The notes beneath the pieces are model-generated. The model searched no databases and was not told where the DNA came from. It saw only the letters and a list, made by a program, of their open reading frames with translations. The position numbers and the translations under genes were made by a program. From Nocardia takedensis NBRC 100417 (lineage in GTDB: Bacteria; Actinomycetota; Actinomycetes; Mycobacteriales; Mycobacteriaceae): a stretch of DNA of 48,690 nucleotides. The DNA lies in the NCBI RefSeq assembly GCF_000308695.1, contig NZ_BAGG01000105.1:1-48690 (forward strand). The letters run 5' to 3'. Numbering within the stretch: position 1 is the stretch's first letter; every line of letters begins with the position of its first letter. This document shows positions 1 through 6,878 of the stretch, piece after piece.

Positions 1-713
1 GGCAGATCCAGCGCGATCGCGGCCAACGTCGTCATCGTGCCCGCCACGCCGACCCAGGTGTGCGCCCGCTCCACGGGCACCTCGGCGAAGGCGGCGGCCA
101 ACCGCTCGGTGGCGAATTCCCGTGCCGCCGCGACCTGTTCGGCGGTCGGCGGATTGCCCGGCAGGCAGCGTTCGGTGATCCGCACGCAGCCGATGTCGGC
201 CGAATACGCGGCCTGCACGCCGTCGGCGTCGCCGAACACCAACTCCGTCGAGCCGCCGCCGAGATCGACGACCACGAAAGGCCCTGCCTCGTCGGACAAT
301 TCGCCGATCGCGCCGGTGAACGACAGGCGCGCCTCTTCGTCACCGGTGATGACCTCGGCCTGCGCGCCCGGCACGACCGTGCCGAGTTCGGCCCGCGTCA
401 TCTCGAAGAAGACCTCGCGATTGGCGGCGTCGCGGGTGGCCGAGGTGGCGACCATCCTGACCTTGCCGACCCGCGCGTCCCGCATCAGCGCCGCGTAATC
501 GGCCAGCGCGACCCGCGTGCGCTCGATGGCCTCCGGAGCGAACGCGCCCGTGGCGTCGACCCCTTGCCCGAGGCGCACGATACGCATCTCCCGGTGCACG
601 TTGACCAGCGTGCCCTCCGCGGTGACGTCGGCGATCAGCAGACGGATCGAATTGGTGCCGCAATCGATCGCCCCGACCCGATTCGGCAGCGCGCCTTCGT
701 TTGGTGCGTTCAT
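1..713 (-). CDS. ppx: Ppx/GppA exopolyphosphatase family protein (3' end cut off)
   Basis: Member of the Ppx/GppA phosphatase family, which hydrolyses polyphosphate or (p)ppGpp gamma-phosphate in the cytosol. About 237 residues are visible. The N-terminus reads VGAIDCGTNSIRLLIADV, the phosphate-1 loop of the ASKHA fold, and further on FVVVDLGGGSTELVFG is the phosphate-2 motif. The ATG at 713 directly follows the stop codon of the DUF501 gene (716-714), so the two are translationally coupled. The C-terminus runs off the left edge of the window. Actinobacteria usually carry two such proteins; the position next to DUF501, DivIC and eno matches the Rv1026 type as I recall it. Family assignment is firm. 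Whether polyphosphate or ppGpp is the main substrate cannot be told from sequence. Confidence 0.93.
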   Translation of the reverse strand, partial: MNAPNEGALPNRVGAIDCGTNSIRLLIADVTAEGTLVNVHREMRIVRLGQGVDATGAFAPEAIERTRVALADYAALMRDARVGKVRMVATSATRDAANREVFFEMTRAELGTVVPGAQAEVITGDEEARLSFTGAIGELSDEAGPFVVVDLGGGSTELVFGDADGVQAAYSADIGCVRITERCLPGNPPTAEQVAAAREFATERLAAAFAEVPVERAHTWVGVAGTMTTLAAIALDL

Positions 714-1232
714 TCAGACTTCCTTCGTACCGAGGTGTTCCGGCCAGTCGGCGGGAACGGCCGTGCCGCGCAACCCGTGCGCGGCGGCCAAGGCCACCGC
801 CTCGTCGCCGAACGGGTTCACCCCCGGCCCCTTGGCCAGCGCGTGCGCGATGAGCACGTGCAGACATTTCACCCGATCCGGCATCCCGCCGCCGGTGAAT
901 TCGGTGCCCAGCGACTCGATCTCGTTCCGCTCGGCCAGATAGCTCTCGTGCGCGGCGCGGTAGGCGGCGGCCACCTCGGGGTCCGCGCCGAGACGTTCGG
1001 TCATCTCGCGCATCACCCCGGCCGACTCCTGTCTGCTGGCCTCGGCCGTCAGCCGCGGATCGGTGAGGTAGTACAGGGTCGGGAAGGGGGTGCCGTCCGG
1101 CAACCGCGGTGCCGTCTTCACCACCGCGGGCAGCCCGTCCGGCGTCCGGTAGGCCACGGCCAGCACCCCGCGCGGGGCGCGGCCGAGTTGCTCGGCGATG
1201 ATCTCGAGATCGCGGTCGGTCGGGGCGGTCAC
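714..1232 (-). CDS. DUF501 family protein
   Basis: A 172-residue cytosolic protein of the DUF501 family, conserved in actinobacteria between a septum-formation protein and Ppx; its biochemical role is unknown. Characteristic stretches are AVAYRTPDGLPAVVKTAPRL, FPTLYYLTDPRL and the near-C-terminal FTGGGMPDRVKCLHVLIAHA, which contains an invariant-looking Cys/His pair. I chose the GTG at 1232 because it overlaps the stop of the upstream DivIC gene in a GTGA arrangement (1232-1229), the usual coupling in this operon. A longer frame reaching 1319 would run back through the DivIC C-terminus and is unlikely. The gene ends one base before the ppx start, so divIC, DUF501 and ppx form one transcription unit. 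Confidence 0.88.
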   Translation of the reverse strand: MTAPTDRDLEIIAEQLGRAPRGVLAVAYRTPDGLPAVVKTAPRLPDGTPFPTLYYLTDPRLTAEASRQESAGVMREMTERLGADPEVAAAYRAAHESYLAERNEIESLGTEFTGGGMPDRVKCLHVLIAHALAKGPGVNPFGDEAVALAAAHGLRGTAVPADWPEHLGTKEV

Positions 1233-1879
1233 CGTGGTCCTTCCTGGGTGGGCTGCGCGGGCGTCGGCGCGGGAGTGGTACTCGGGGGCGGCTGCCGGGG
1301 TTGCGAGATCGTCTCCCACAGTTCGGTGTACCAGGGATCGGGCACTTTCGAGCGCGTCGGCGCGGCCGGCCGCGGCGGCTCCTCGATCCCGGGCACCTGC
1401 ACGATGTACGGGGTCTCCCCCGGCATCACCAACCGCAGCCTGTCGCGCGCCTCCGCGCGGATGAACGCCGGGTCCTGCTGCTGGGCGCGCCGATCGCGCA
1501 ACCGCGCCAGATCGGCTTCGAGGTCGCGGCGCTCCTGGGCCAACTGCGCGGCCTCGGCCCGCTGCGCGAAATACGTCCGCATCGGGACAGCCAGCGTCAA
1601 CGCCAGGGAACAGACCACGACCGCGAGGATGACGGCCTTGCCGGTGGACAGGCCCAGGATCGTGCGGTCCTGACGGTCACCGCCCGCACGCGGGGCGACG
1701 GGTCGGGGTGCGGCGGCGCGGTCGGGGTCGGCGCGTCTGCGCGCGGCCCGTTTCGCCGCGGCCGGTCTGGCCGCCGTCTCGGTGTCGGAGCCCGCCCGCG
1801 GCCGTGACCTGGCGACGCGCGAGGTGCGGCGATCCCCACGTCCGGCCGGACTGGTCCCGCGCCCGCGTCGCTCCGTCAT
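1229..1879 (-). CDS. FtsB/DivIC-type septum formation initiator
   Basis: Single-pass membrane protein of the FtsB/DivIC family, a divisome component that with FtsQ and FtsL helps activate septal peptidoglycan synthesis. The 216 residues start with a roughly 80-residue, very Arg/Ala-rich cytoplasmic region, then one membrane segment (AVILAVVVCSLALTLAVPM, about residues 84-102), then a coiled coil rich in Leu, Glu and Arg (RAEAAQLAQERRDLEADLAR), the family motif DPAFIRAEARDRLRLVMPGE, and a Pro/Thr-rich tail. The long basic N-terminus and proline tail are typical of actinobacterial versions. The ATG at 1879 is preceded by GGGGAG four bases upstream. An extension to 1942 is possible in frame but has no ribosome site. 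It follows eno and overlaps DUF501 by four bases. Confidence 0.88.
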   Translation of the reverse strand: MTERRGRGTSPAGRGDRRTSRVARSRPRAGSDTETAARPAAAKRAARRRADPDRAAAPRPVAPRAGGDRQDRTILGLSTGKAVILAVVVCSLALTLAVPMRTYFAQRAEAAQLAQERRDLEADLARLRDRRAQQQDPAFIRAEARDRLRLVMPGETPYIVQVPGIEEPPRPAAPTRSKVPDPWYTELWETISQPRQPPPSTTPAPTPAQPTQEGPR

Positions 1880-1903
1880 CGCACTCCCCGCACTCGTGCC
1901 GCG

Positions 1904-1962
1904 GTGCGCGCGGACCGGGGGCGGCGATCTCGCTCGCCGCACTCCGTTCCGTCCGCGCGCAC
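1904..1962 (-). terminator. Nested GC hairpin downstream of eno
   Basis: A perfect 12-bp inverted repeat (1904-1915 with 1951-1962) encloses a second 7-bp stem (1921-1927 with 1934-1940). It lies between the eno stop and the divIC start with no T-run on either side. It may terminate or attenuate eno transcription before the divIC operon, or act as an RNA-processing structure. The structure is seen directly; its role is inferred. Confidence 0.55.
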
Positions 1963-1969
1963 CCGGCGA

Positions 1970-3256
1970 TCACCCCTCGAACGCGAAGCGCGGGAAGGCG
2001 ACCTCACCCGCGTAGCGGGCCGAATCGCCCAGCGCGTCCTCGATGCGCAGGAGCTGGTTGTACTTGGCGACCCGCTCGCTGCGGGCGGGCGCGCCGGTCT
2101 TGATCTGACCGCTGCCCACGGCGACGGCCAGATCGGCGATGGTGGTGTCCTCGGTCTCGCCGGAACGGTGCGACATCATCGTCTTGTAGCCGTTGCGGTG
2201 CGCGAGTTCGACCGCGTCCAACGTCTCGGTCAGCGTGCCGATCTGGTTGACCTTGACCAGCAGCGCGTTGGCGGCGCCCTTGTCGATGCCCTCTTCCAGA
2301 CGCTCCGGGTTGGTGACGAACAGGTCGTCGCCGACCAACTGCACCTTGTCGCCGATCAGGTCGGTCAGCGCGACCCAGCCGTCCCAGTCGTCCTCGGACA
2401 GCGGGTCCTCGATGGACACCAGCGGGTAGGCGCCGAGCAGGTCGGCGTAGAACTGCGCCATCTCGGCGGCCGTGCGGACACTGCCCTCGAACTTGTAACC
2501 GCTTCCGGCGGTGTAGAACTCGGTGGCGGCGACGTCGAGCGCGAGGGCGACGTCGGTGCCGAGCTTGAGGCCGGTCTTGTCGATGGCGACGCTGATCAGG
2601 TCCAGCGCTTCCTTGGTGCCCGCCACGTCGGGGGCGAAGCCGCCCTCGTCACCCAGGCCGGTGGCCAGCCCCTTGGACTTCAGCACCGCCTTGAGTGAGT
2701 GGTAGACCTCCGCGCCCCAGCGCAGCGACTCCTTGAACGTGGGCGCGCCGATCGGGGCGACCATGAACTCCTGCACGTCCACGCCGGTGTCGGCGTGCGC
2801 GCCGCCGTTGAGGATGTTCATCATCGGCACGGGTAGCACGTGGGCGTTCGGGCCGCCCAGGTAGCGGAACAGTTCCAGTCCCGAGGACTCGGCCGCCGCG
2901 CGCGCCACCGCGAGCGAGACGCCGAGCAGGGCGTTCGCGCCGAGGCGGGACTTGTCGGGGGTGCCGTCCAGGTCGAGCAGGGTCTGGTCGACGGTGCGCT
3001 GCTCGACCGCGTCCAGGCCGATGACGGCGGGCGCGATCTCGTCGAGGACGCCCTCGACGGCCTTCTGCACACCTTTGCCCAGGTAGCGGTCGCCGCCGTC
3101 ACGTAGTTCCACGGCCTCGTGCTCACCGGTGGAGGCACCGGAGGGCACGGCCGCCCTGGTCAGGGTGCCGTCGTCGAGGGCGATCTCGACCTCGACAGTG
3201 GGGTTACCGCGAGAATCCAGGATCTCGCGTGCTCCGACCTGTTCGATGATGGCCAC
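1970..3256 (-). CDS. eno: Enolase
   Basis: Phosphopyruvate hydratase of glycolysis and gluconeogenesis, converting 2-phosphoglycerate to phosphoenolpyruvate; a cytosolic Mg-dependent dimer or octamer. All 428 residues are present. The N-terminus AREILDSRGNPTVEVEI is canonical; SGASTGEHEAVELRD, GDEGGFAPD, SIEDPLSEDDWDGW, QLVGDDLFVTN, LLVKVNQIGTLTET and MMSHRSGETEDTTIADLAVA carry the metal ligands, catalytic Glu and Lys residues and substrate loops in the expected order. Translation starts with GTG at 3256 behind GAAGGAG about ten bases upstream. It sits upstream of divIC, DUF501 and ppx in the same direction, the standard mycobacterial order. Confidence 0.99.
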   Translation of the reverse strand: MAIIEQVGAREILDSRGNPTVEVEIALDDGTLTRAAVPSGASTGEHEAVELRDGGDRYLGKGVQKAVEGVLDEIAPAVIGLDAVEQRTVDQTLLDLDGTPDKSRLGANALLGVSLAVARAAAESSGLELFRYLGGPNAHVLPVPMMNILNGGAHADTGVDVQEFMVAPIGAPTFKESLRWGAEVYHSLKAVLKSKGLATGLGDEGGFAPDVAGTKEALDLISVAIDKTGLKLGTDVALALDVAATEFYTAGSGYKFEGSVRTAAEMAQFYADLLGAYPLVSIEDPLSEDDWDGWVALTDLIGDKVQLVGDDLFVTNPERLEEGIDKGAANALLVKVNQIGTLTETLDAVELAHRNGYKTMMSHRSGETEDTTIADLAVAVGSGQIKTGAPARSERVAKYNQLLRIEDALGDSARYAGEVAFPRFAFEG

Positions 3257-3377
3257 GAAAACGACACTCCTTCGTTGCTGGCACGGTTGGTCTCACGGGG
3301 TGGGTCCGTGCGGTGCCGAGCCTATCGCAGGTCGGCGCGGCCCCGGTGCCGGCACGGCGAGGCGCCCGGGGCGGCGA

Positions 3378-4097
3378 TCACACGCGTCTGCCCACGCTGT
3401 AGGCCGCCGCCCGGTCGCGGACGGTCAGCAGATAGGTCCGCGACTGGTTGTAGGTGAGCAGGGCCTTCTGCCAACCGCCTTCGGAGGTGAGATCGCCGCC
3501 GATCGCGCAGAGGTAGCGGGCGGCGGTCAGCGCCGCGTCGTCGATGTTCTGCGGATCGATGACGCCGTCGCCGTTGGCGTCCACGCCCCAGCGCTTCCAC
3601 GTCTCCGGGATGAATTGGAACGGGCCGACGGCCCGGTCGAATTCGGTGTCGCCGTCGAGCAGGCCGCGGTCGGTGTCGCGGATCAGCGCGACGCCCGGTT
3701 TCCCGTCGAGCGGGATACCGATGATCGGTGGACTCACCACGCCCTGTTCGCTCACCCTGGCCCGCCCGTGGGTGCCGTGTCCGCTCTCCACGCTCGCGAT
3801 CCCGGCCAGGGTGGTCCAGGCCAGCCCGCAGTCCGGCCGGGACCGCGCCAGGACGGCCGCGGCGTACCCGTAGGCCTCCAGGGCGACCGCGGCGATCCCG
3901 GTGCTCGATTGTTCACCCGCCCACCCGCGCAGTTGGACGGCCGTGCGACCCGGTGCGTCCAGATCGATGGCGGGCAGCGGAGCTCCGGGACCGGGCGGGA
4001 TCCCCTCGGGGATCGGCGGCAGGTCGGGACCCCCGCCGCAGCCCGAGAGCAGCAGGGTGACCAGGGCGACGACCGCGTAGGCCGCCTTCTTCGACAA
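3378..4097 (-). CDS. Lipoprotein lytic transglycosylase (LpqU-like)
   Basis: Predicted secreted lipoprotein of the SLT/lytic-murein-transglycosylase B type, which cleaves the MurNAc-GlcNAc bond of peptidoglycan. The N-terminus is a lipoprotein signal: Lys-Lys, a hydrophobic core AAYAVVALVTLLL and lipobox LLSGC. Catalytic-domain features are LAGIASVESGHGTHG with the candidate catalytic Glu, DTEFDRAVGPFQFIPETWKR and GVDANGDGVIDPQNIDDAAL, an EF-hand-like calcium loop found in the MltB group. The protein is about 239 residues, close to Rv1022 LpqU as I recall it, and it occupies the same place beside eno. Start choice is delicate: GGAGGA (4106-4101) sits three bases before a TTG at 4097; an in-frame GTG at 4100 touches the ribosome site and is less likely. 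Confidence 0.85.
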   Translation of the reverse strand: MSKKAAYAVVALVTLLLSGCGGGPDLPPIPEGIPPGPGAPLPAIDLDAPGRTAVQLRGWAGEQSSTGIAAVALEAYGYAAAVLARSRPDCGLAWTTLAGIASVESGHGTHGRARVSEQGVVSPPIIGIPLDGKPGVALIRDTDRGLLDGDTEFDRAVGPFQFIPETWKRWGVDANGDGVIDPQNIDDAALTAARYLCAIGGDLTSEGGWQKALLTYNQSRTYLLTVRDRAAAYSVGRRV

Positions 4098-4171
4098 CAC
4101 TCCTCCATCATCCTGATCCGCGGGGATGCTCCGCCGGATCGCGTGCCGCGACGCGCACGACGCGCCGAGGG

Positions 4172-4197
4172 TTGTCCCCAGGGCGAAGTTGTCCACA
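4172..4197 (+). promoter_or_regulatory. Pair of DnaA-type boxes
   Basis: TTGTCCCCA at 4172-4180 and TTGTCCACA at 4189-4197, same orientation, 17 bases from start to start. The second equals the high-GC actinobacterial DnaA box; the first differs at one position. They lie upstream of the transglycosylase gene. Binding is not shown by sequence alone. Confidence 0.45.
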
Positions 4198-4420
4198 AAG
4201 ACGATCCGACGCCCGTACCCAGTCGAACCGCTCGGCGGACCGGTACGCCCTCCACGGAGCCCGCCCAGCCGAATTTTCGTGCGGCGCCGCGCTTTCGCCC
4301 GGTCCGCAGGTCGACGCGTAGTGATTTGCGCCTCAGCGCAGCGGAATTCGCGGACCACCGACCTCCACGACGAGCGCCCCCAGCGAATTCCGGGCACAAC
4401 CCGACACCGCCGCTGACCAC

Positions 4421-4439
4421 CGAGGACAGGCTAGCCTAA
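4421..4439. promoter_or_regulatory. IdeR/DmdR1-like iron box (distal)
   Basis: The 19-mer ending in AGGCTAGCCTAA matches the known IdeR/DmdR1 consensus TTAGGTTAGGCTAACCTAA at 14 of 19 positions, with a strong right half-site. It lies about 180 bases upstream of the promoter-proximal box. It could aid repression of the hydroxylase operon or control a leftward transcript. The match is seen; the factor is inferred. Confidence 0.5.
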
Positions 4440-4619
4440 TTCCTTATCCGCCAACGAGAAAGCCGACACGGAGGCCACGACACGCAGAAGCAATCCAACA
4501 CGCCGAACGGCCGCCCGAGCGCGCACCACACCGGGCATTACCGTATGCCGTGAGATAGCTCCGACCAGGACCCGACGCACCGCACCCCGCGAGACCCCGC
4601 AATTGATCTCGCGACTCGC

Positions 4620-4659
4620 TTAGGTAAGCCTTGCTTAAGGGGATCGGAAACGCTAGCTT
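4620..4659 (+). promoter_or_regulatory. Iron-regulated promoter of the hydroxylase-sbnB operon
   Basis: TTAGGTAAGCCTTGCTTAA at 4620-4638 matches the 19-bp IdeR/DmdR1 iron-box consensus at 14 of 19 positions. A candidate -35 TTGCTT (4631-4636) and -10 TAGCTT (4654-4659) are exactly 17 bases apart, so the iron box covers the -35. This layout predicts repression by the Fe(II)-loaded regulator and expression under iron starvation. The coding start at 4715 follows about 50 bases downstream of the -10. Confidence 0.7.
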
Positions 4660-4714
4660 CGCAGATCGGATCGTCACCCCGCTTTTCGACCCGATGCGAA
4701 GAAAGGGAATCCTG

Positions 4715-5896
4715 GTGAAAAGCGTTCTCTCCGAACGTAAGACGCTTCACCCCCCGCATATCGAGCGACGTGCGCTGCCCGCCGAGGCCGGGCAGGCCGT
4801 GCGTGCGCTCGCGCGCGAGATCTGTACCGATCTGGAGTCCTTACCCGGAGACCGCCGCGAACTCGCGCGCACCCTCACCGACCCGGAACTCCTCGCGCGC
4901 GTCGACGCCCGCGTCGGTGAACTGCCCCCGGTGCTGGACCGGGTGCTGCGCGCGCCGGGCGCCGCCGGGGCGACGATCGTGAGCCGCCTGCCCGTGACCG
5001 ACGACGAGTTCGGCCCGACCCCCGCCACTTGGCGCGAGGCGGCGGCCTGGGCGGGCGATCCGGGGCGCCGGGCCCGTTCCCTCGAATTCGACGTCGTCAT
5101 GATGCTGTTGGGGCGGCGCGCGGGCGAACCGTTCGGCTGGCAGGGTCAGCAGGACGGCAGGTTGGTCAACAACATCCTGCCCTCCCCCGGCCACGAGGAC
5201 GAGCAGTCAGGGGCCAGCAGCAAGACGCTGCTGAGCCCGCACACCGAGGACGCTTTCCATCCGGCCCGTTCGAATCTGCTCGTGCTCGCCTGCCTGCGCA
5301 ATCCCGATCGGGTGGGCACCACCGTGTCCTCGGTGCGGCGCGTCGCCCTGGACGAGGCCGAACTCGACGTGCTGGGCGTTCCGACGCTGCCGATCCTGCC
5401 CGACGTCTCCTACGGCGAGGGCCACCAGCGCTACCGGGCGACGCCGATTCCCACGGTGTGGCGCGAAAGCATCCGGGGCACAGCGGATCTCACGCTGCGC
5501 TACGACCCGGCCTACACCCCGCTCGACGACGCCGACCCCGAATTCCGGCGCGCCTACGCCCATCTGACCGCCGAGTTGGAGCGGGTCTGCGTGACCGCCG
5601 CGCTCGAGCCCGGTGAACTGCTGCTGGTCGACAACGACGTCGCCGTGCACGGCCGCGTCCCGTTCACCGCCCGCTACGACGGCACCGACCGCTGGCTCAA
5701 GCGTGTCAACATCCACCTGCCCGAACGGCGGCGGCGAGCCGCCGAAGCCGACGAGAATGGATACGGGCAGCGAATCGTGGCCCCGTTCCGGGACGGAACG
5801 TATCGGCAGGCAACCGGGGACGGGCGGTACGCGGTCCCCGGTGCGGGAGCGGAGTGGGGCAGCGATGACGAACGAGGAACCGTTGAGCACACGTGA
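4715..5896 (+). CDS. Fe(II)/2-oxoglutarate hydroxylase, TauD/clavaminate-synthase-like
   Basis: A 393-residue non-haem iron, 2-oxoglutarate-dependent oxygenase of the TauD/TfdA-clavaminate synthase group, whose best-known members hydroxylate free amino acids at the beta carbon (VioC and OrfP on arginine). The metal triad is visible: H176-x-E178 in SPHTEDAFHPARSN, and distal H312 in VHGRVPFTARYDGTDRW. R326, fourteen residues after the distal His, fits the 2-oxoglutarate-binding Arg. The start is GTG at 4715, preceded by AAAGGGA; an in-frame ATG at 4694 lacks this, and a frame start at 4631 lies inside the iron box. It is first in an operon and overlaps the next gene by 32 bases. The substrate is not determinable; a small basic or diamino acid made by the neighbours is my inference. 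Confidence 0.85.
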   Translation: MKSVLSERKTLHPPHIERRALPAEAGQAVRALAREICTDLESLPGDRRELARTLTDPELLARVDARVGELPPVLDRVLRAPGAAGATIVSRLPVTDDEFGPTPATWREAAAWAGDPGRRARSLEFDVVMMLLGRRAGEPFGWQGQQDGRLVNNILPSPGHEDEQSGASSKTLLSPHTEDAFHPARSNLLVLACLRNPDRVGTTVSSVRRVALDEAELDVLGVPTLPILPDVSYGEGHQRYRATPIPTVWRESIRGTADLTLRYDPAYTPLDDADPEFRRAYAHLTAELERVCVTAALEPGELLLVDNDVAVHGRVPFTARYDGTDRWLKRVNIHLPERRRRAAEADENGYGQRIVAPFRDGTYRQATGDGRYAVPGAGAEWGSDDERGTVEHT

Positions 5897-6878
5897 CCGG
5901 GCGACGCCGCTGCGCGTACTGAGCCGCAGCGACCTCGCCGACGTCCCCATCGCGCCTGCCGACGTGGTGCGCGCCGTGGAGGACGCGTATCTGGCCTTCG
6001 CCGCCGGGGATTCGGACAATCCCCGCAAGCTCAGCGTCGCCAACCCGGACGGCTGGTCAGTGGCCTACGCCATGCTCGGCCGCGACGGCCGCCGCCGGGT
6101 GGTGGCGATGAAGACCTCCTACAAGTTCGATCCGGGTCACGACCGCAGCACCAAGCGCTACTACACGACCATCACGCTCTACGACGACACCACCGGCGCG
6201 CCGATCGCGATGATGGACTGCGCGCGGGTGGGAGCGCTGCGCACGCCCGCGGTCTCGGCGCTGCTGGTGCGCGAGACGATGCGCCGCGGCGCGGAGAGCG
6301 TCCTGCTGATCGGCACCGGCACCCAGGGCCGCAACGCGCTGCCGCATCTGCTGGCCGCCACACCGCAACTGCGCAAGCTCATGGTCTACGGCACCCACAG
6401 CGAGGGGCTCGCGGCGGTGCACCGGCAACTCGCCGAGCACGATCCGCACGCGGTGCTGGAGACGGTGAGCGACCCGCGCGCCGCCGCGGCGGTCGCCGAC
6501 GTCGTGTTGGCCACGGCCGGGCCCGGTACCGAGGTGGCGCTCGAATCCGCCGATCTGGCACCGGGTTCGACGGTGGTGCTGGTCGGCTACGGTCTCGCGC
6601 CCTCGACGCTGGTCGAGGCCGACCGGGTGGTGGCGACCAGCGCCCAGCAGATGCAGTTGACCGGCACCGACATGGCCGGACCGGACGGGACGCTGCGCGG
6701 TGTCGACGCGGAACTGCCGCAGATCCTCAGCCGCAGGGCGGTCGCCCGCCAGTCCGACGACCAGCGGATCTTCGTCTACAACAGCGGTTTGGTGCTGACC
6801 GACATCGCCGTGGCGCACGCCTTGGCCGAACGCGCCATCGCCGAGGGGCATGGCACGGAGGTCCCGCTGTGGGACTGA
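5865..6878 (+). CDS. SbnB-like ornithine cyclodeaminase-family dehydrogenase
   Basis: A 337-residue member of the ornithine cyclodeaminase/mu-crystallin family, closest in pattern to SbnB. In staphyloferrin B biosynthesis SbnB oxidatively splits N-(1-amino-1-carboxy-2-ethyl)-glutamate into L-2,3-diaminopropionate and 2-oxoglutarate using NAD. Features are VVAMKTSYKF near residue 80 with the family Lys, the substrate/dimer segment GALRTPAVSALL, the Rossmann motif G150-T-G152-T-Q-G155 in LLIGTGTQGRNAL, and a second-strand acceptor region VMVYGTHSEG-like. The ATG at 5865 has GGAG upstream; a TTG at 5883 behind GAGGAA is an alternative. It overlaps the hydroxylase by 32 bases and the decarboxylase by 10, so the three are translationally coupled. 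With the SbnA-like gene 2 kb downstream it makes a complete diaminopropionate pair. Confidence 0.85.
   Translation: MTNEEPLSTRDRATPLRVLSRSDLADVPIAPADVVRAVEDAYLAFAAGDSDNPRKLSVANPDGWSVAYAMLGRDGRRRVVAMKTSYKFDPGHDRSTKRYYTTITLYDDTTGAPIAMMDCARVGALRTPAVSALLVRETMRRGAESVLLIGTGTQGRNALPHLLAATPQLRKLMVYGTHSEGLAAVHRQLAEHDPHAVLETVSDPRAAAAVADVVLATAGPGTEVALESADLAPGSTVVLVGYGLAPSTLVEADRVVATSAQQMQLTGTDMAGPDGTLRGVDAELPQILSRRAVARQSDDQRIFVYNSGLVLTDIAVAHALAERAIAEGHGTEVPLWD

Larger units (their letters stand above)
4098..4714. other. Divergent intergenic region with iron boxes and DnaA boxes
   Basis: About 0.6 kb between the leftward transglycosylase gene and the rightward hydroxylase operon. Short open frames here have no recognisable product and no coherent ribosome site, so I call no gene. 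It holds a DnaA-box pair, two IdeR/DmdR1-type iron boxes and a plausible sigma70-type promoter for the iron-regulated operon; each is listed separately. It marks the left junction of the accessory insertion between lpqU and mazG. Confidence 0.7.

Noticed and set aside
60..1673. 537-codon plus-strand frame over ppx, DUF501 and divIC
   Set aside because: It crosses three recognised minus-strand genes and has no coherent product.
4444..4759. Two small minus-strand frames over the iron-regulated promoter
   Set aside because: They lack ribosome sites and motifs and overlap the iron box and the promoter.
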